Shown: positions 25,541 to 34,290 of the stretch, in pieces
Layout: each line of letters opens with the position of its first letter
How positions within the stretch are numbered: the stretch's first letter is position 1
Assembly (NCBI GenBank): GCA_047975005.1
Contig: JBKECW010000103.1
Location: 1-64,000, forward strand
Length of the DNA stretch: 64,000 bases
Source of the DNA: JBKEAJ01 sp047975005
GTDB lineage: Bacteria; Bacteroidota; Bacteroidia; Bacteroidales; Prolixibacteraceae
Direction of reading: 5' to 3'
Translations under genes and position numbers: made by a program
The notes under the pieces: model-generated
What the model saw: only the letters and a program-made list of their open reading frames with translations
Database searches by the model: none
Told to the model about the DNA's origin: nothing

Positions 25541-25567
25541 ATACTAAAACCTATAAAATATAAACAG

Positions 25568-26362
25568 ATGAAACAATATAAAGACCTACTGCAACACATC
25601 CTCGACAAAGGAGTTAAGAAAGAAGACCGTACGGGGACAGGAACAATCAGTACTTTCGGCTATCAGATGAGGTTTGACCTACAAGAGGGATTTCCTCTGG
25701 TTACGACCAAGAAACTGCACCTAAAGTCCATTATCCACGAGCTGCTTTGGTTTTTGAATGGTAATACTAATATTAAATATCTGGTTGATAATGGAGTGCG
25801 TATATGGAACGAGTGGGCGGACGAAAACGGCGACCTCGGTAATATCTACGGATACCAATGGCGGAGCTGGCAAAGCAATGACGGCAAAACAATCGACCAG
25901 ATACAAACGGCTATCGACACAATAAGAAACAATCCAGACTCGCGCCGAAACATTGTGAGCGCATGGAATGTGGGCGACCTCGACAATATGAACCTGCCAC
26001 CCTGCCATCTGTTGTTCCAATTCTATGTGGCAGAGGGGAAGCTATCGTGCCAGCTCTACCAGCGTAGTGCCGACTCCTTCCTTGGAGTGCCTTTCAACAT
26101 TGCGTCATACGCTCTATTGACGATGATGATGGCACAGGTAACGGGTCTTAAACCAGGCGATTTTGTTCATACTCTCGGCGATGCTCACATCTATACCAAT
26201 CACTTGGAGCAGGTTAATACTCAGTTGTCAAGAGATCCATACTCACTTCCGACTATGAAGATAAACCCTGCGGTGAAGTCTATCTTCGATTTTAAATATG
26301 AGGATTTTGAGTTGCAAAACTACGAAGCACATCCGCATATAAAAGGAATCGTTGCTGTTTGA
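25568..26362 (+). CDS. thyA: Thymidylate synthase
   Basis: Methylates dUMP to dTMP using methylene-tetrahydrofolate. The 264 residues equal the E. coli length. DRTGTGTISTFGYQMRFDL, the dUMP-binding RSADSFLGVPFNIASYA and the catalytic cysteine C146 in LPPCHLLFQFY are all present, as is the C-terminal IKGIVAV. Dihydrofolate reductase follows 88 nt downstream and regenerates the folate that ThyA oxidises, so the two form a functional pair. Confidence 0.97.
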   Translation: MKQYKDLLQHILDKGVKKEDRTGTGTISTFGYQMRFDLQEGFPLVTTKKLHLKSIIHELLWFLNGNTNIKYLVDNGVRIWNEWADENGDLGNIYGYQWRSWQSNDGKTIDQIQTAIDTIRNNPDSRRNIVSAWNVGDLDNMNLPPCHLLFQFYVAEGKLSCQLYQRSADSFLGVPFNIASYALLTMMMAQVTGLKPGDFVHTLGDAHIYTNHLEQVNTQLSRDPYSLPTMKINPAVKSIFDFKYEDFELQNYEAHPHIKGIVAV

Positions 26363-26450
26363 ATTGATTGAGATAATATTATAATCAAAATGTAGTGGCA
26401 GAAAATTGTCTGTTAATCCGAGAATCTGAATATTCAAAAATCTTAAGAAC

Positions 26451-26957
26451 ATGAGCAAACCAGAGATTATTATGATTTGTGCCGTAGATAACAATATGGG
26501 CATTGGCAAGGACAATGATATGTTGTTCTACATTTCCGAAGATCTGAAACGCTTTAAACAATTGACATCAGGACAGGCTGTCGTTATGGGGCGCAAATGT
26601 TGGGAGTCCTTGCCCAAACGACCGCTTCCAAACAGAGAGAATATTGTAATGACTACAAATACAGATTATAAGTGCGAAGGTGGAATACTTGCAAACTCCG
26701 TTGAGCAAGTCCTTGCAATGACTAAAGACACTGATAAAGTATTTATCATCGGCGGTGCTCAGATTTACAAATTGTTTATGCCATACGCCACGAGTCTGCT
26801 AATTACGGAGATAGACAATAGTAGCAAGGATGCTGATGTTTTTTTTCCTGATATTGATATGAATGTTTGGAAGATAGCAGACAAAAGCGAGATTAACACA
26901 GATGCTAATCAGGTGAGATATCGCTATGTAAACTTCAAAAAGAGGGCAGACTCATGA
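26451..26957 (+). CDS. folA: Dihydrofolate reductase
   Basis: Reduces dihydrofolate to tetrahydrofolate with NADPH. 168 residues with the family blocks ICAVDNNMGIGKDNDMLF, VVMGRKCWESLPKRPLPNREN and VFIIGGAQIYKLFMP, plus the acidic segment DADVFFPDID. It sits behind thyA on the same strand and completes the thymidylate cycle. The last codons and stop lie within a hairpin that appears to be the terminator of the convergent susCD operon. Confidence 0.96.
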   Translation: MSKPEIIMICAVDNNMGIGKDNDMLFYISEDLKRFKQLTSGQAVVMGRKCWESLPKRPLPNRENIVMTTNTDYKCEGGILANSVEQVLAMTKDTDKVFIIGGAQIYKLFMPYATSLLITEIDNSSKDADVFFPDIDMNVWKIADKSEINTDANQVRYRYVNFKKRADS

Positions 26958-26969
26958 TGAGCCTGCCCT
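26938..26969 (-). terminator. Terminator hairpin of the susCD operon inside the folA 3' end
   Basis: AGGGCAG-A-CTCAT-G-ATGAG-C-CTGCCCT (26943-26969) forms a 12-bp stem with one mismatch. On the minus strand it is followed by TCTTTTTG, a terminator-like U-run. It therefore probably ends the susC-susD transcript coming from the right, while its left half encodes the last codons of folA. Confidence 0.55.
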
Positions 26970-26994
26970 GATAAACAATATATAATATTTTTTT

Positions 26995-28605
26995 TTATTT
27001 GGGGTTTGTATCCCACCAAAGCGGAGTAGCTCCGTTGTCGGCACCTCCTAGCATTCCGACAGCATTGGCATAACCGTCGGGGTTATTGGCTTTCTCAGTA
27101 ACCGAGAAGTTAAGACGACGCACTTTCTTGTCGGTATCGATCACGCCTTGGCTATTGTTAATAATTACCGGGAGTAATTTAGGGTATCCTGTACGACGCT
27201 GCTCTGCCCAAGCCTCGATTCCGTCAGGGAAAACCGCCAAATACTTTTGTGTGATTATTTTTTGCAATTTCACTTCGTCGCTTGCTCCAGCATCCCATTT
27301 TGGGGAAACATCGTTCAGGTTTGCCGAGCCAGCTGTCTCGTTGTTGTCTGCATTCAGGTAATCAGTGAACGGAGCTGCAATAGCATCGTTTGCAAGATAA
27401 GTATCGGCAGCACCAAGTCCGTATTGGTCGAACGATCTTTGTACTCCCTTTGCATATAGCTCTGCATCCGTTCCGCCCATTCCGCTCCAACCTTTCAATG
27501 CGCCTTCGGCGCGAAGAAGGTAAACTTCAGCGGCACTCATAAGTTGTGCAGGAGTTTCGGCAGCGAAGTTCAACGACGAGTGTTGTCGGTATAAATCTTT
27601 GTCTGGAATATCTATACCCTGTCGAATACCTTTATACTTAACATCCTTAGCAAGAACTGTTGCATCGGTGGTAGGCAAGAAGTACTTTTCCAATCGTGGG
27701 TCGTCGTACCCTGTCATGATAGACTCCATAGTTGCGCCCATCTTGATGTCGCCCCACTGGATAGAGAGCGCAAACAGCGGATGCTGATATCCTTTTCCAC
27801 TCACCGTAGCATCAAAATCTTCCATAACTCCATAGGAGTTAGCCATTGCAGCTTCGGCTTCGGTTTTGGCTTTTGCAGGATCGACATCCGATATGCGCAT
27901 AGCCAAACGTAGGCGCAGAGAGTTGGCATATTTAATCCACTTCTCGAAATCGCCACCAAACATCAGGTCGTAGCGTTCCAGAGGTTTTGCGCCGGGATTT
28001 GCAGAAATATATGTTTCTAATGTTGAAACACATTCGCTCAAATCTTTTAGGAATGCGTAGTATGCATCCTGTGTCGAGTCGAATTCGCCGCCCGTTTGCG
28101 AGTCCCCGTAATGTGTATAGATGACAGGTCCGTATTGATCGGATAGGCGATGTATTGCTGCCACCCTGAGGATTCTTGCTGCAGCATAAATCTCGGGATA
28201 GTTTTCCTTTGATGAGCGTTCAACTTCGCCTGATGCTGTCATGAAATAAGCATAAGTATAATCCCAGTTCGAGCCGTTCCATCCATCAATGAGTGCGTAG
28301 TTGGTGTTGTTCACATTACCGTTAAATGCGGTAGGGCTCATCATGTATCCCGAGAAAATATCGGCATTCAGGTTCTGCATAATTTGGAATGGCCAGTTGA
28401 TGCCCCATCCCCAATCGAAATTGCAATAAATCATTTTCTGCATCTGAGGGAAGAATCCCCCCATTGAGTAGAAATCTGATTCAAGTTGGTCATTTGTTAT
28501 CTTGCTTTTGTCAATGTTGTAATCTTCGAAGTTGCTTGTGCAGCTGAATGTTAAGAGTAAGAGCGTTGCGAATATGCCTAAAGGCTTAAATATATTTTTT
28601 TGCAT
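26995..28605 (-). CDS. SusD-like outer-membrane glycan-binding lipoprotein (SusD-like_2 type)
   Basis: 536 residues with lipoprotein signal and lipidated C22 in LLTFSC. The aromatic-rich segment WGWGINWPFQIMQNLNADIF and the AEVYLLRAEGALKG helix are typical of the SusD/RagB group, subtype SusD-like_2. It would sit on the cell surface as a lid on the SusC-like transporter and bind the imported ligand. I start at MQKNIFKPLG (28605), because the longer start at 28644 overlaps susC and adds a non-signal stretch. No glycosidase or regulator is adjacent, so the ligand is unknown; SusD-like_2 pairs may import peptides as well as glycans. Confidence 0.9.
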   Translation of the reverse strand: MQKNIFKPLGIFATLLLLTFSCTSNFEDYNIDKSKITNDQLESDFYSMGGFFPQMQKMIYCNFDWGWGINWPFQIMQNLNADIFSGYMMSPTAFNGNVNNTNYALIDGWNGSNWDYTYAYFMTASGEVERSSKENYPEIYAAARILRVAAIHRLSDQYGPVIYTHYGDSQTGGEFDSTQDAYYAFLKDLSECVSTLETYISANPGAKPLERYDLMFGGDFEKWIKYANSLRLRLAMRISDVDPAKAKTEAEAAMANSYGVMEDFDATVSGKGYQHPLFALSIQWGDIKMGATMESIMTGYDDPRLEKYFLPTTDATVLAKDVKYKGIRQGIDIPDKDLYRQHSSLNFAAETPAQLMSAAEVYLLRAEGALKGWSGMGGTDAELYAKGVQRSFDQYGLGAADTYLANDAIAAPFTDYLNADNNETAGSANLNDVSPKWDAGASDEVKLQKIITQKYLAVFPDGIEAWAEQRRTGYPKLLPVIINNSQGVIDTDKKVRRLNFSVTEKANNPDGYANAVGMLGGADNGATPLWWDTNPK

Positions 28606-28624
28606 GATTGTATATTTTAATAGG

Positions 28625-31600
28625 TTAGAAAGTAAGTTTGACATTAAATCCTAAACTACGAGTAGTAGGCATTCCGAACACATCAACACCCTGTAAGTCG
28701 TTGCCGGTGCCCAATACGGCATCAGGATCGAAAGGGGCTTCGTTGTAGAAGAAGAATAAGTTTCTGCCAACAAACGATAGTGTTGCGCCATCTATAAATC
28801 CAGTCCTATTCAATAGGGACTTTGGTAGACTATATGACAAGGAAAATTCTCTTAGTCGGATGTTGGTAGCAGAATAAACATAATTTTCCGAAACTCCGTC
28901 GCGACCACCTGTTAACTCATAGAAGCCTTGAACATCATTTACTTTTGTTCCTTCAAGCATTGCATATCCTTGATTTCTGGCATCGGCAGTTGCGGCAGTA
29001 ACACCAAATTGGTCAAGGTCGGCTTGTGTCAGCGATACTACATCGCCACCAAATCTACCGTCAATCAAGAAACCCAGTCCCCAGTTCTTATATCTGAAAG
29101 TACTGTTCCACGAGAGGTTGAAGTCTGGAGTAGCGTTTGCAATCTTACCAAATTCCGAACCTATTATCGGTAATCCTGTATCACCGTCGTATTGAATATT
29201 GCCGGCATCGTCTCTTGCGAACACCTTGCCGTAAATATCGCCAAACGATCCGCCTTCTTCTAAGCGCATCCAGTATGAGCTGCTTGTTTGTTGTCCTATA
29301 TTGAAGGCGTCAAGATCTGGGTGCAGTTCGATTATTTTATTTTTGTTTTGAGAGAAGTTAATGTTGTTGTTCCAAGAGAAATTCTCTCTGTTGAACGGGT
29401 TGATGCCTAATACGATTTCTATACCTCTGTTTCTGATATTACCTGCATTAACATAGTAATAGCTATATCCAGAGCCTGCGGGTGCAGGAAGGTTGAAGTA
29501 TTGGTCGAGAGTATTAGTCTGATACCAAGTAAAGTCAAAAGTAATGGCATTTCTAAGGAAGCGTGATTCGAAACCAAATTCTTTTGACTCTGAGATTTCA
29601 GGTTTCAGGTCAGTGAATGGGGCATTACCATTAAATATAAGGCTGCCGCCCGCACCCATAGTGTGAGTTTGGTAGCTTACGCCAAAGGGGATGGTGTTAC
29701 CTACTTGTGCAAAAGAGCCTCTGATTTTGAGAAATTCCCAAAAATCGGGCATGTTGATAAACTCGCTCAGTACGGCAGTTAGTCCGACTGAGGGGTAGAA
29801 GAAGCCGCTAGACATGCTGCTGGTATATGCTAAAGTTGACGACCAGTCGTTGCGGCCGGTAAGGTCTAAAAACAGTCCGTTTCTCCATCCTAGCTGTGCT
29901 GTTCCGAATATAGATTGCATCTGTGTTCTTGTGTTGAGTTCTTCGATATAGCCTGGTCCGGCAAAGTTGCCCAAGTTGAATACATTTGCGATTTCCAATC
30001 CGCTAGGTCGAGAGTCCATCATTGTATAACGTAGTTTCATGTCGGTAATACTTGCTCCTAAAGATGCTACTAATGTAAAATCCTTGCCAAGGTCTTTGTT
30101 CATGTTGAGTAGCATATCTCCATAAGTCAGCGATTCGTGGCGGTTGCTAGTGATATAACGACCGTTGTTGTAGGTTCCTCCTACTAGCTCTGGAGCAGTA
30201 GTGGCATATATGTTTTGGTCGAACTGGTCGAAGGTGTTATCAGAGTTTCCGCGCAGTTGGAAGTTCAGCCAATCGGTGATGTTCCACTTGGCATTTAGCG
30301 AAGCTATAACCCTATTGCGCTTGTCTTCGCTAGGAAGCTCGTTAGTCAGCCACCAAGGGTTTTGCTCCCACGAATCGGGAGTCTTGTACCAATTCTGAAT
30401 GTTTAAGTTGCGTTCTGCATTAAACTTTCTGTGCTCATTTTTGTATGGAGCGATACTCTCCCCTCTCGGGTATCTATACAATCCTACCAATGGATTCATG
30501 TAGTAGCCTCCGGGAGTAGGGCGGTTCTTGACAGTCTGATTAATAAGATTTACGTTTCCATCAAGCTGAATCTTGCCATTATAAAGTTTTGCTGTTTGAC
30601 GCAAATTGATATTGTGCTTGTTAAGTTTATTGTTTTCGATGATACCGTTAGCGCTTGTATTTGCATAGGAGTAGTAAGACTGCATTTTCTCATTTCCGAA
30701 ACTAACCGATAATGAGTTGATGGCAGTAACGCCTGTTTCAAAGAACTCCTTAGCATTGTTGTCGCCACCATTGATTTTTTCTCCCCAACTTTTGCTGCCT
30801 TCGGAAGCTCCGTATGAGTTTTGGAAATCAGGAGTTTCGATAGCATTGTCAAATGTAACATTGGAAGAGAAGTTGATAACAGGTTTTCCGACTTTTCCTT
30901 TTTTAGTTGTTATCACAATCACTCCGTTTGCAGCACTAGAGCCATATAAAGCAGCAGCAGAAGCTCCTTTTAGCACAGTCATACTTTCAATATCGTCGGG
31001 GTTGAGGTTTCCTATTCCGTCACCACCGTCTCTTGCTCCTGCGTCGTTTGTTCCGCCAATTGATGTAGCAGGTTGAGTGCCTGATGAGTTCAGCATAGGA
31101 ATACCGTCAATTACGTACAGAGGCTGGTTGTTGCCTGTAGCCGAACGGTTACCACGAATAGTAACTTTGGCGGAACCGCCGACACCCGACGAGCTTTTGT
31201 TGATAACTACGCCGGCACTTTTTCCTGCTAATGCGTTAATCATATTTGCGTCTTTCGAGCGGCTGAGGGCATCGCCGTCAAGTTGTTGCGCAGAATATGT
31301 CAGTCCGCGTGATTTTTTCTCTATACCGAGTGCCGTAACAATAGCACCCTCCAGTTCGATTGAACTAGACGCAAGGGTTACATTGATTGTAGTTTGCTTG
31401 CCTACGATTACCTCTTGATTGTCGTAGCCGATAAAAGAGAATACCAAAACGGAGTTCTCGTTAGGAACTTTGATTGAATAGTCTCCATTTACATCGGTGA
31501 TGGTGCCGTTGGAACTCCCTTTCTCCATGACCGTTGCTCCAATAACAGCAAGACCTTCGGCATCTTTTATGTTGCCGTTTATTGCAATCTGCGCCCATGC

Positions 31601-31651
31601 GTTGGTTGTAATTACAAAACACAGGGCAAAAACAAATAAAATTTTTTGCAT
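28625..31651 (-). CDS. SusC/RagA-family TonB-dependent transporter
   Basis: 1008 residues. A signal peptide (ILFVFALCFVITTNAWA) is followed by a carboxypeptidase-regulatory-like beta-sandwich (about 22-95, with GATVMEKGSSNGTITDVNGDY). Then come the plug domain (about 110-235, with VTIRGNRS, PLYVIDGIPM and SAAALYGSSAANGVIVITTKKG) and a long beta-barrel ending in FNVKLTF. It imports a ligand across the outer membrane using TonB energy. It is first in the operon, with the SusD-like gene 19 nt downstream. No anti-sigma-interacting N-terminal extension and no neighbouring ECF sigma gene is seen. Confidence 0.93.
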   Translation of the reverse strand: MQKILFVFALCFVITTNAWAQIAINGNIKDAEGLAVIGATVMEKGSSNGTITDVNGDYSIKVPNENSVLVFSFIGYDNQEVIVGKQTTINVTLASSSIELEGAIVTALGIEKKSRGLTYSAQQLDGDALSRSKDANMINALAGKSAGVVINKSSSGVGGSAKVTIRGNRSATGNNQPLYVIDGIPMLNSSGTQPATSIGGTNDAGARDGGDGIGNLNPDDIESMTVLKGASAAALYGSSAANGVIVITTKKGKVGKPVINFSSNVTFDNAIETPDFQNSYGASEGSKSWGEKINGGDNNAKEFFETGVTAINSLSVSFGNEKMQSYYSYANTSANGIIENNKLNKHNINLRQTAKLYNGKIQLDGNVNLINQTVKNRPTPGGYYMNPLVGLYRYPRGESIAPYKNEHRKFNAERNLNIQNWYKTPDSWEQNPWWLTNELPSEDKRNRVIASLNAKWNITDWLNFQLRGNSDNTFDQFDQNIYATTAPELVGGTYNNGRYITSNRHESLTYGDMLLNMNKDLGKDFTLVASLGASITDMKLRYTMMDSRPSGLEIANVFNLGNFAGPGYIEELNTRTQMQSIFGTAQLGWRNGLFLDLTGRNDWSSTLAYTSSMSSGFFYPSVGLTAVLSEFINMPDFWEFLKIRGSFAQVGNTIPFGVSYQTHTMGAGGSLIFNGNAPFTDLKPEISESKEFGFESRFLRNAITFDFTWYQTNTLDQYFNLPAPAGSGYSYYYVNAGNIRNRGIEIVLGINPFNRENFSWNNNINFSQNKNKIIELHPDLDAFNIGQQTSSSYWMRLEEGGSFGDIYGKVFARDDAGNIQYDGDTGLPIIGSEFGKIANATPDFNLSWNSTFRYKNWGLGFLIDGRFGGDVVSLTQADLDQFGVTAATADARNQGYAMLEGTKVNDVQGFYELTGGRDGVSENYVYSATNIRLREFSLSYSLPKSLLNRTGFIDGATLSFVGRNLFFFYNEAPFDPDAVLGTGNDLQGVDVFGMPTTRSLGFNVKLTF

Positions 31652-32111
31652 AAATCTACATTTAAGGGTTTATTAAATAATCAACCGAGTGTTAGGCTAA
31701 GAGTCAGTTCGACGGCGAAATAGTCTTGTGTGTTAGAGAGTATATCGCCCTATGTGTATGCATCACTTTTTGTGGGTAAGCATTAGGATTTGTTAGCCAC
31801 AAGTGCATGAGAGACCGTAACTTACTGTGCTTCAGTTTCGATCGTGTGCTTCTAAGTATTGTTTATTTCATTGTGGCGCAATATAGGGAGTTTTAAAATC
31901 GCAGCCTAATAAAATAGTAATCTTTTATTAACTTTAAGCTAATTTAATTAAGGGTTAGAGAGGTATTAAAAAAGAGGTCTTGCAAATAGTATGCCGTGCA
32001 GTTGTGTAAGAAAATGTAAAATGGTTAATGTTAGGTAACAGTGTGTAAAAATAAACAGAGAGGAGTGGTAGTTAATGTTATCTTAACATGGCTGTGAATT
32101 GTATAGAAGTT
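31652..32111. other. Gap between susC and recX
   Basis: About 460 bp without a credible gene. It should contain the susC promoter and leader on the minus strand, but I could not find a TAnnTTTG box at a sensible distance, so no site is assigned. Confidence 0.4.
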
Positions 32112-32588
32112 TTATTTTTGGTGTGAGATCTTGTTGATTATCTTGTCAAGCTCCTCTCTGTATACGTCGAGTTCGAAACCTCTGTTTGTCATGAATTGTA
32201 TTAGTTTCTGTCGGAGTTTGTATTTGTCGGATTCCTTTAGTTTGTGTGATTTTGAAATTAGTATATTCTTGGCAATTTGTTCGTATATATTATAGTCAAA
32301 ATCGTTCAAAATGTTATTTACAACATCGCCTTGCAGGTGCAACTGTTTAAGCATAAAACGAACCTTCTGTCTGCCCCAGTGATTGTACTTGATTTTATCG
32401 TTAACATAGGCTTTGGCAAAACGCAAGTCGTCAAGAAACTTCCCAGCTGTAAGTCTGTCTATGATCTTTTTGACTTTGTCTTCGTCCTCTATGCCCCAAT
32501 CTCGCAATTTTTCGGTTATCTGGAAGGTGCAATACTCCCTCTTTGAGCAGATAAAAGCAGCCTTGTTATATGCCGTTTCGTTTTTCAT
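32112..32588 (-). CDS. recX: RecX-family regulator of RecA
   Basis: A 158-residue RecX protein, which limits RecA filament growth during recombination and repair. The helical repeat pattern is clear: AAFICSKREYCTFQITEKLRD, IIDRLTAGKFLDDLRFAKAYV and YNHWGRQKVRFMLKQL. The frame extends upstream to 32630, but a -7 box (TACCTTTG, 32635-32628) overlaps that upstream start, so I take MKNETAYNKA at 32588. No recA lies in the window. Confidence 0.85.
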   Translation of the reverse strand: MKNETAYNKAAFICSKREYCTFQITEKLRDWGIEDEDKVKKIIDRLTAGKFLDDLRFAKAYVNDKIKYNHWGRQKVRFMLKQLHLQGDVVNNILNDFDYNIYEQIAKNILISKSHKLKESDKYKLRQKLIQFMTNRGFELDVYREELDKIINKISHQK

Positions 32589-32627
32589 TGATTGGTGTTT
32601 ATCATTACAATTAAAAAGTTTGCTCAT

Positions 32628-32635
32628 CAAAGGTA
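32628..32635 (-). promoter_or_regulatory. Putative -7 box (TACCTTTG) for recX
   Basis: TACCTTTG on the minus strand overlaps the first codon of the longest RecX frame, which shows that translation must begin further in, at 32588. Confidence 0.5.
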
Positions 32636-32777
32636 GTTCTTTATTTTGTGTGTTCGTGCTTTGTTTTAGTTGTTAGAAATTGAAATTAAGGAATAAGTGA
32701 TGATAAAGCTCCGGAAAGGAGGTGATAAGCTGGATTTTTGGCGTGTTTGTTTCTGAATTATTGAGAAATGTTTAATT

Positions 32778-33059
32778 TATTTTTGCCGTTAATGGCATGA
32801 TTATTTCGTTCTGCCTTTATAAGTGAGACTACTTTGGATGTGTATTATATTCTTTTATTAGGCTGTGTGTCAAATAAGTTAAATTCACCCCTAGGTTGAT
32901 AGGTTATAAGTTGATGAATAATGAGGGCTGAAGATAAAACGTATTGATCTGTGTTAGTTTTACACTTAGGATAAGCTAAAAAAAACGCTTTAGATTTCTG
33001 TTGGTTTCTTTACCTCTCATGTGAGTTAGAGGGCGGAGCTGTGGATACAATGAAGCGTT
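32778..33059 (+). promoter_or_regulatory. Putative promoter and structured leader of the polysaccharide cluster
   Basis: TATTTTTG (32778-32785) is the only -7 candidate before wecC and would give a 300-nt leader. Near its end, AACGCTT (32984-32990) can pair with AAGCGTT (33053-33059), enclosing a second stem CCTCT/AGAGG (33013-33032) and a GGGCGGAGCTG stretch. The nested pairing suggests a folded leader, perhaps for antitermination. No NusG/UpxY-like gene is nearby. The rest of the 450-bp gap shows nothing else. Confidence 0.3.
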
Positions 33060-33083
33060 ATAACTTCAAATACTTCAAAAAAT

Positions 33084-34286
33084 ATGCAAGTTCAGATTAT
33101 CGGATTAGGCTATATCGGTTTGCCAACAGCAGCTGTTATGGGTTCTTTAAAGATCTCCGTTCGAGGAGTAGACCTTCAGGAAGAGGTCGTTAGTGCGGTC
33201 AACAGAGGGGAAGTTCATGTTTTAGAACCGGGTTTAGAGGCATTGGTTAGTGCCTCGGTGAGTGATGGCAGTCTTTGTGCATCGTCTATCGTCGATGAGG
33301 CTGACGTTCACTTGGTGGTGGTACCTACGCCATTTAAGTGTAATCATGAGCCCGACATCTCTTTTGTAGAACAGGCAACAAGTCAGCTTATTCCTATATT
33401 GAGGGAGGGAGACACTTTTATAATTGAATCGACATCGCCCATAGGAACAACAGAGCGTATGGCTAGGTTTATATTTAGGGAACGACCGGAACTTAGAGAC
33501 AAGATTTATGTCGCATATTGTCCGGAGCGAGTGTTGCCGGGATATGTATTGCATGAGCTAGTACATAATGATAGAGTTATAGGAGGGATAAACTCTGAAT
33601 CTACACAAAAAGCGTGTGAGTTTTATAAGTCTTTTGTGAGGGGAGAGTTGCATCAAACAAATTCTCGCACGGCAGAGATGTGCAAGCTGATAGAGAACTC
33701 ATCACGAGATGTGCAAATAGCCTTTGCCAACGAGTTGTCTATCATTTGCGATAGGGCTGATATAAATGTGTGGGAGCTGATAGCACTTGCTAACAAGCAT
33801 CCGCGTGTCAATATTCTAAATCCGGGCGCAGGGGTAGGAGGGCATTGTATTGCTGTAGATCCTTATTTTATAGTTTCGGATTACCCCCAAGAGTCCCGAA
33901 TAATAAGAAATTCTAGAGAGGTCAATGATTATAAGGCTTTTTGGTGTGCCGAAAAAATCCGTAATAGTATGTTGGAGTTTGAGATGCATAATGGGCGAAA
34001 AGCTGTTGTAGCATTGATGGGTCTAGCTTTTAAACCGGATATAGATGATCTTAGAGAGAGTCCGGCTGAGTTTATTGCGCAAAAAGTGATGCAGGCAGAG
34101 ATGGGTGATATACTTGTTGTAGAGCCTAATATCGATAAGCATGATATGTATAATCTAACTGATTATAGAGATGCTTATTGTCAGTCCGATATAGTAGCTT
34201 TCTTGGTTGGGCATAAGGAATTTATCAAGCTGGAACACAAAGACGGCAAGGAGATATTAGATTTTGTCGGAGTGTTGGAGGGCTAA
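33084..34286 (+). CDS. wecC: UDP-N-acetyl-D-mannosamine dehydrogenase
   Basis: Oxidises UDP-ManNAc to UDP-ManNAcA with NAD+, supplying a uronic acid for a surface polysaccharide. 400 residues: the NAD-binding GLGYIGLPTAAVMG at the N-terminus, STSPIGTTERMA and CPERVLPG (the WecC-type form of this block), and catalytic cysteine C255 in GVGGHCIAVDPYF. The C-terminal UDP-binding part has GLAFKPDIDDLRESPA. It is the first gene of the 14-kb polysaccharide cluster and is followed immediately by wecB, the epimerase that makes its substrate. Confidence 0.93.
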   Translation: MQVQIIGLGYIGLPTAAVMGSLKISVRGVDLQEEVVSAVNRGEVHVLEPGLEALVSASVSDGSLCASSIVDEADVHLVVVPTPFKCNHEPDISFVEQATSQLIPILREGDTFIIESTSPIGTTERMARFIFRERPELRDKIYVAYCPERVLPGYVLHELVHNDRVIGGINSESTQKACEFYKSFVRGELHQTNSRTAEMCKLIENSSRDVQIAFANELSIICDRADINVWELIALANKHPRVNILNPGAGVGGHCIAVDPYFIVSDYPQESRIIRNSREVNDYKAFWCAEKIRNSMLEFEMHNGRKAVVALMGLAFKPDIDDLRESPAEFIAQKVMQAEMGDILVVEPNIDKHDMYNLTDYRDAYCQSDIVAFLVGHKEFIKLEHKDGKEILDFVGVLEG

Positions 34287-34290
34287 TAGT

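Noticed and set aside
32713..32726. GGAAAGGAGGTGAT, which resembles the 3' end of 16S rRNA
   Set aside because: Only about 14 bases match, no other rRNA sequence surrounds it, and the next bases diverge. Chance similarity.
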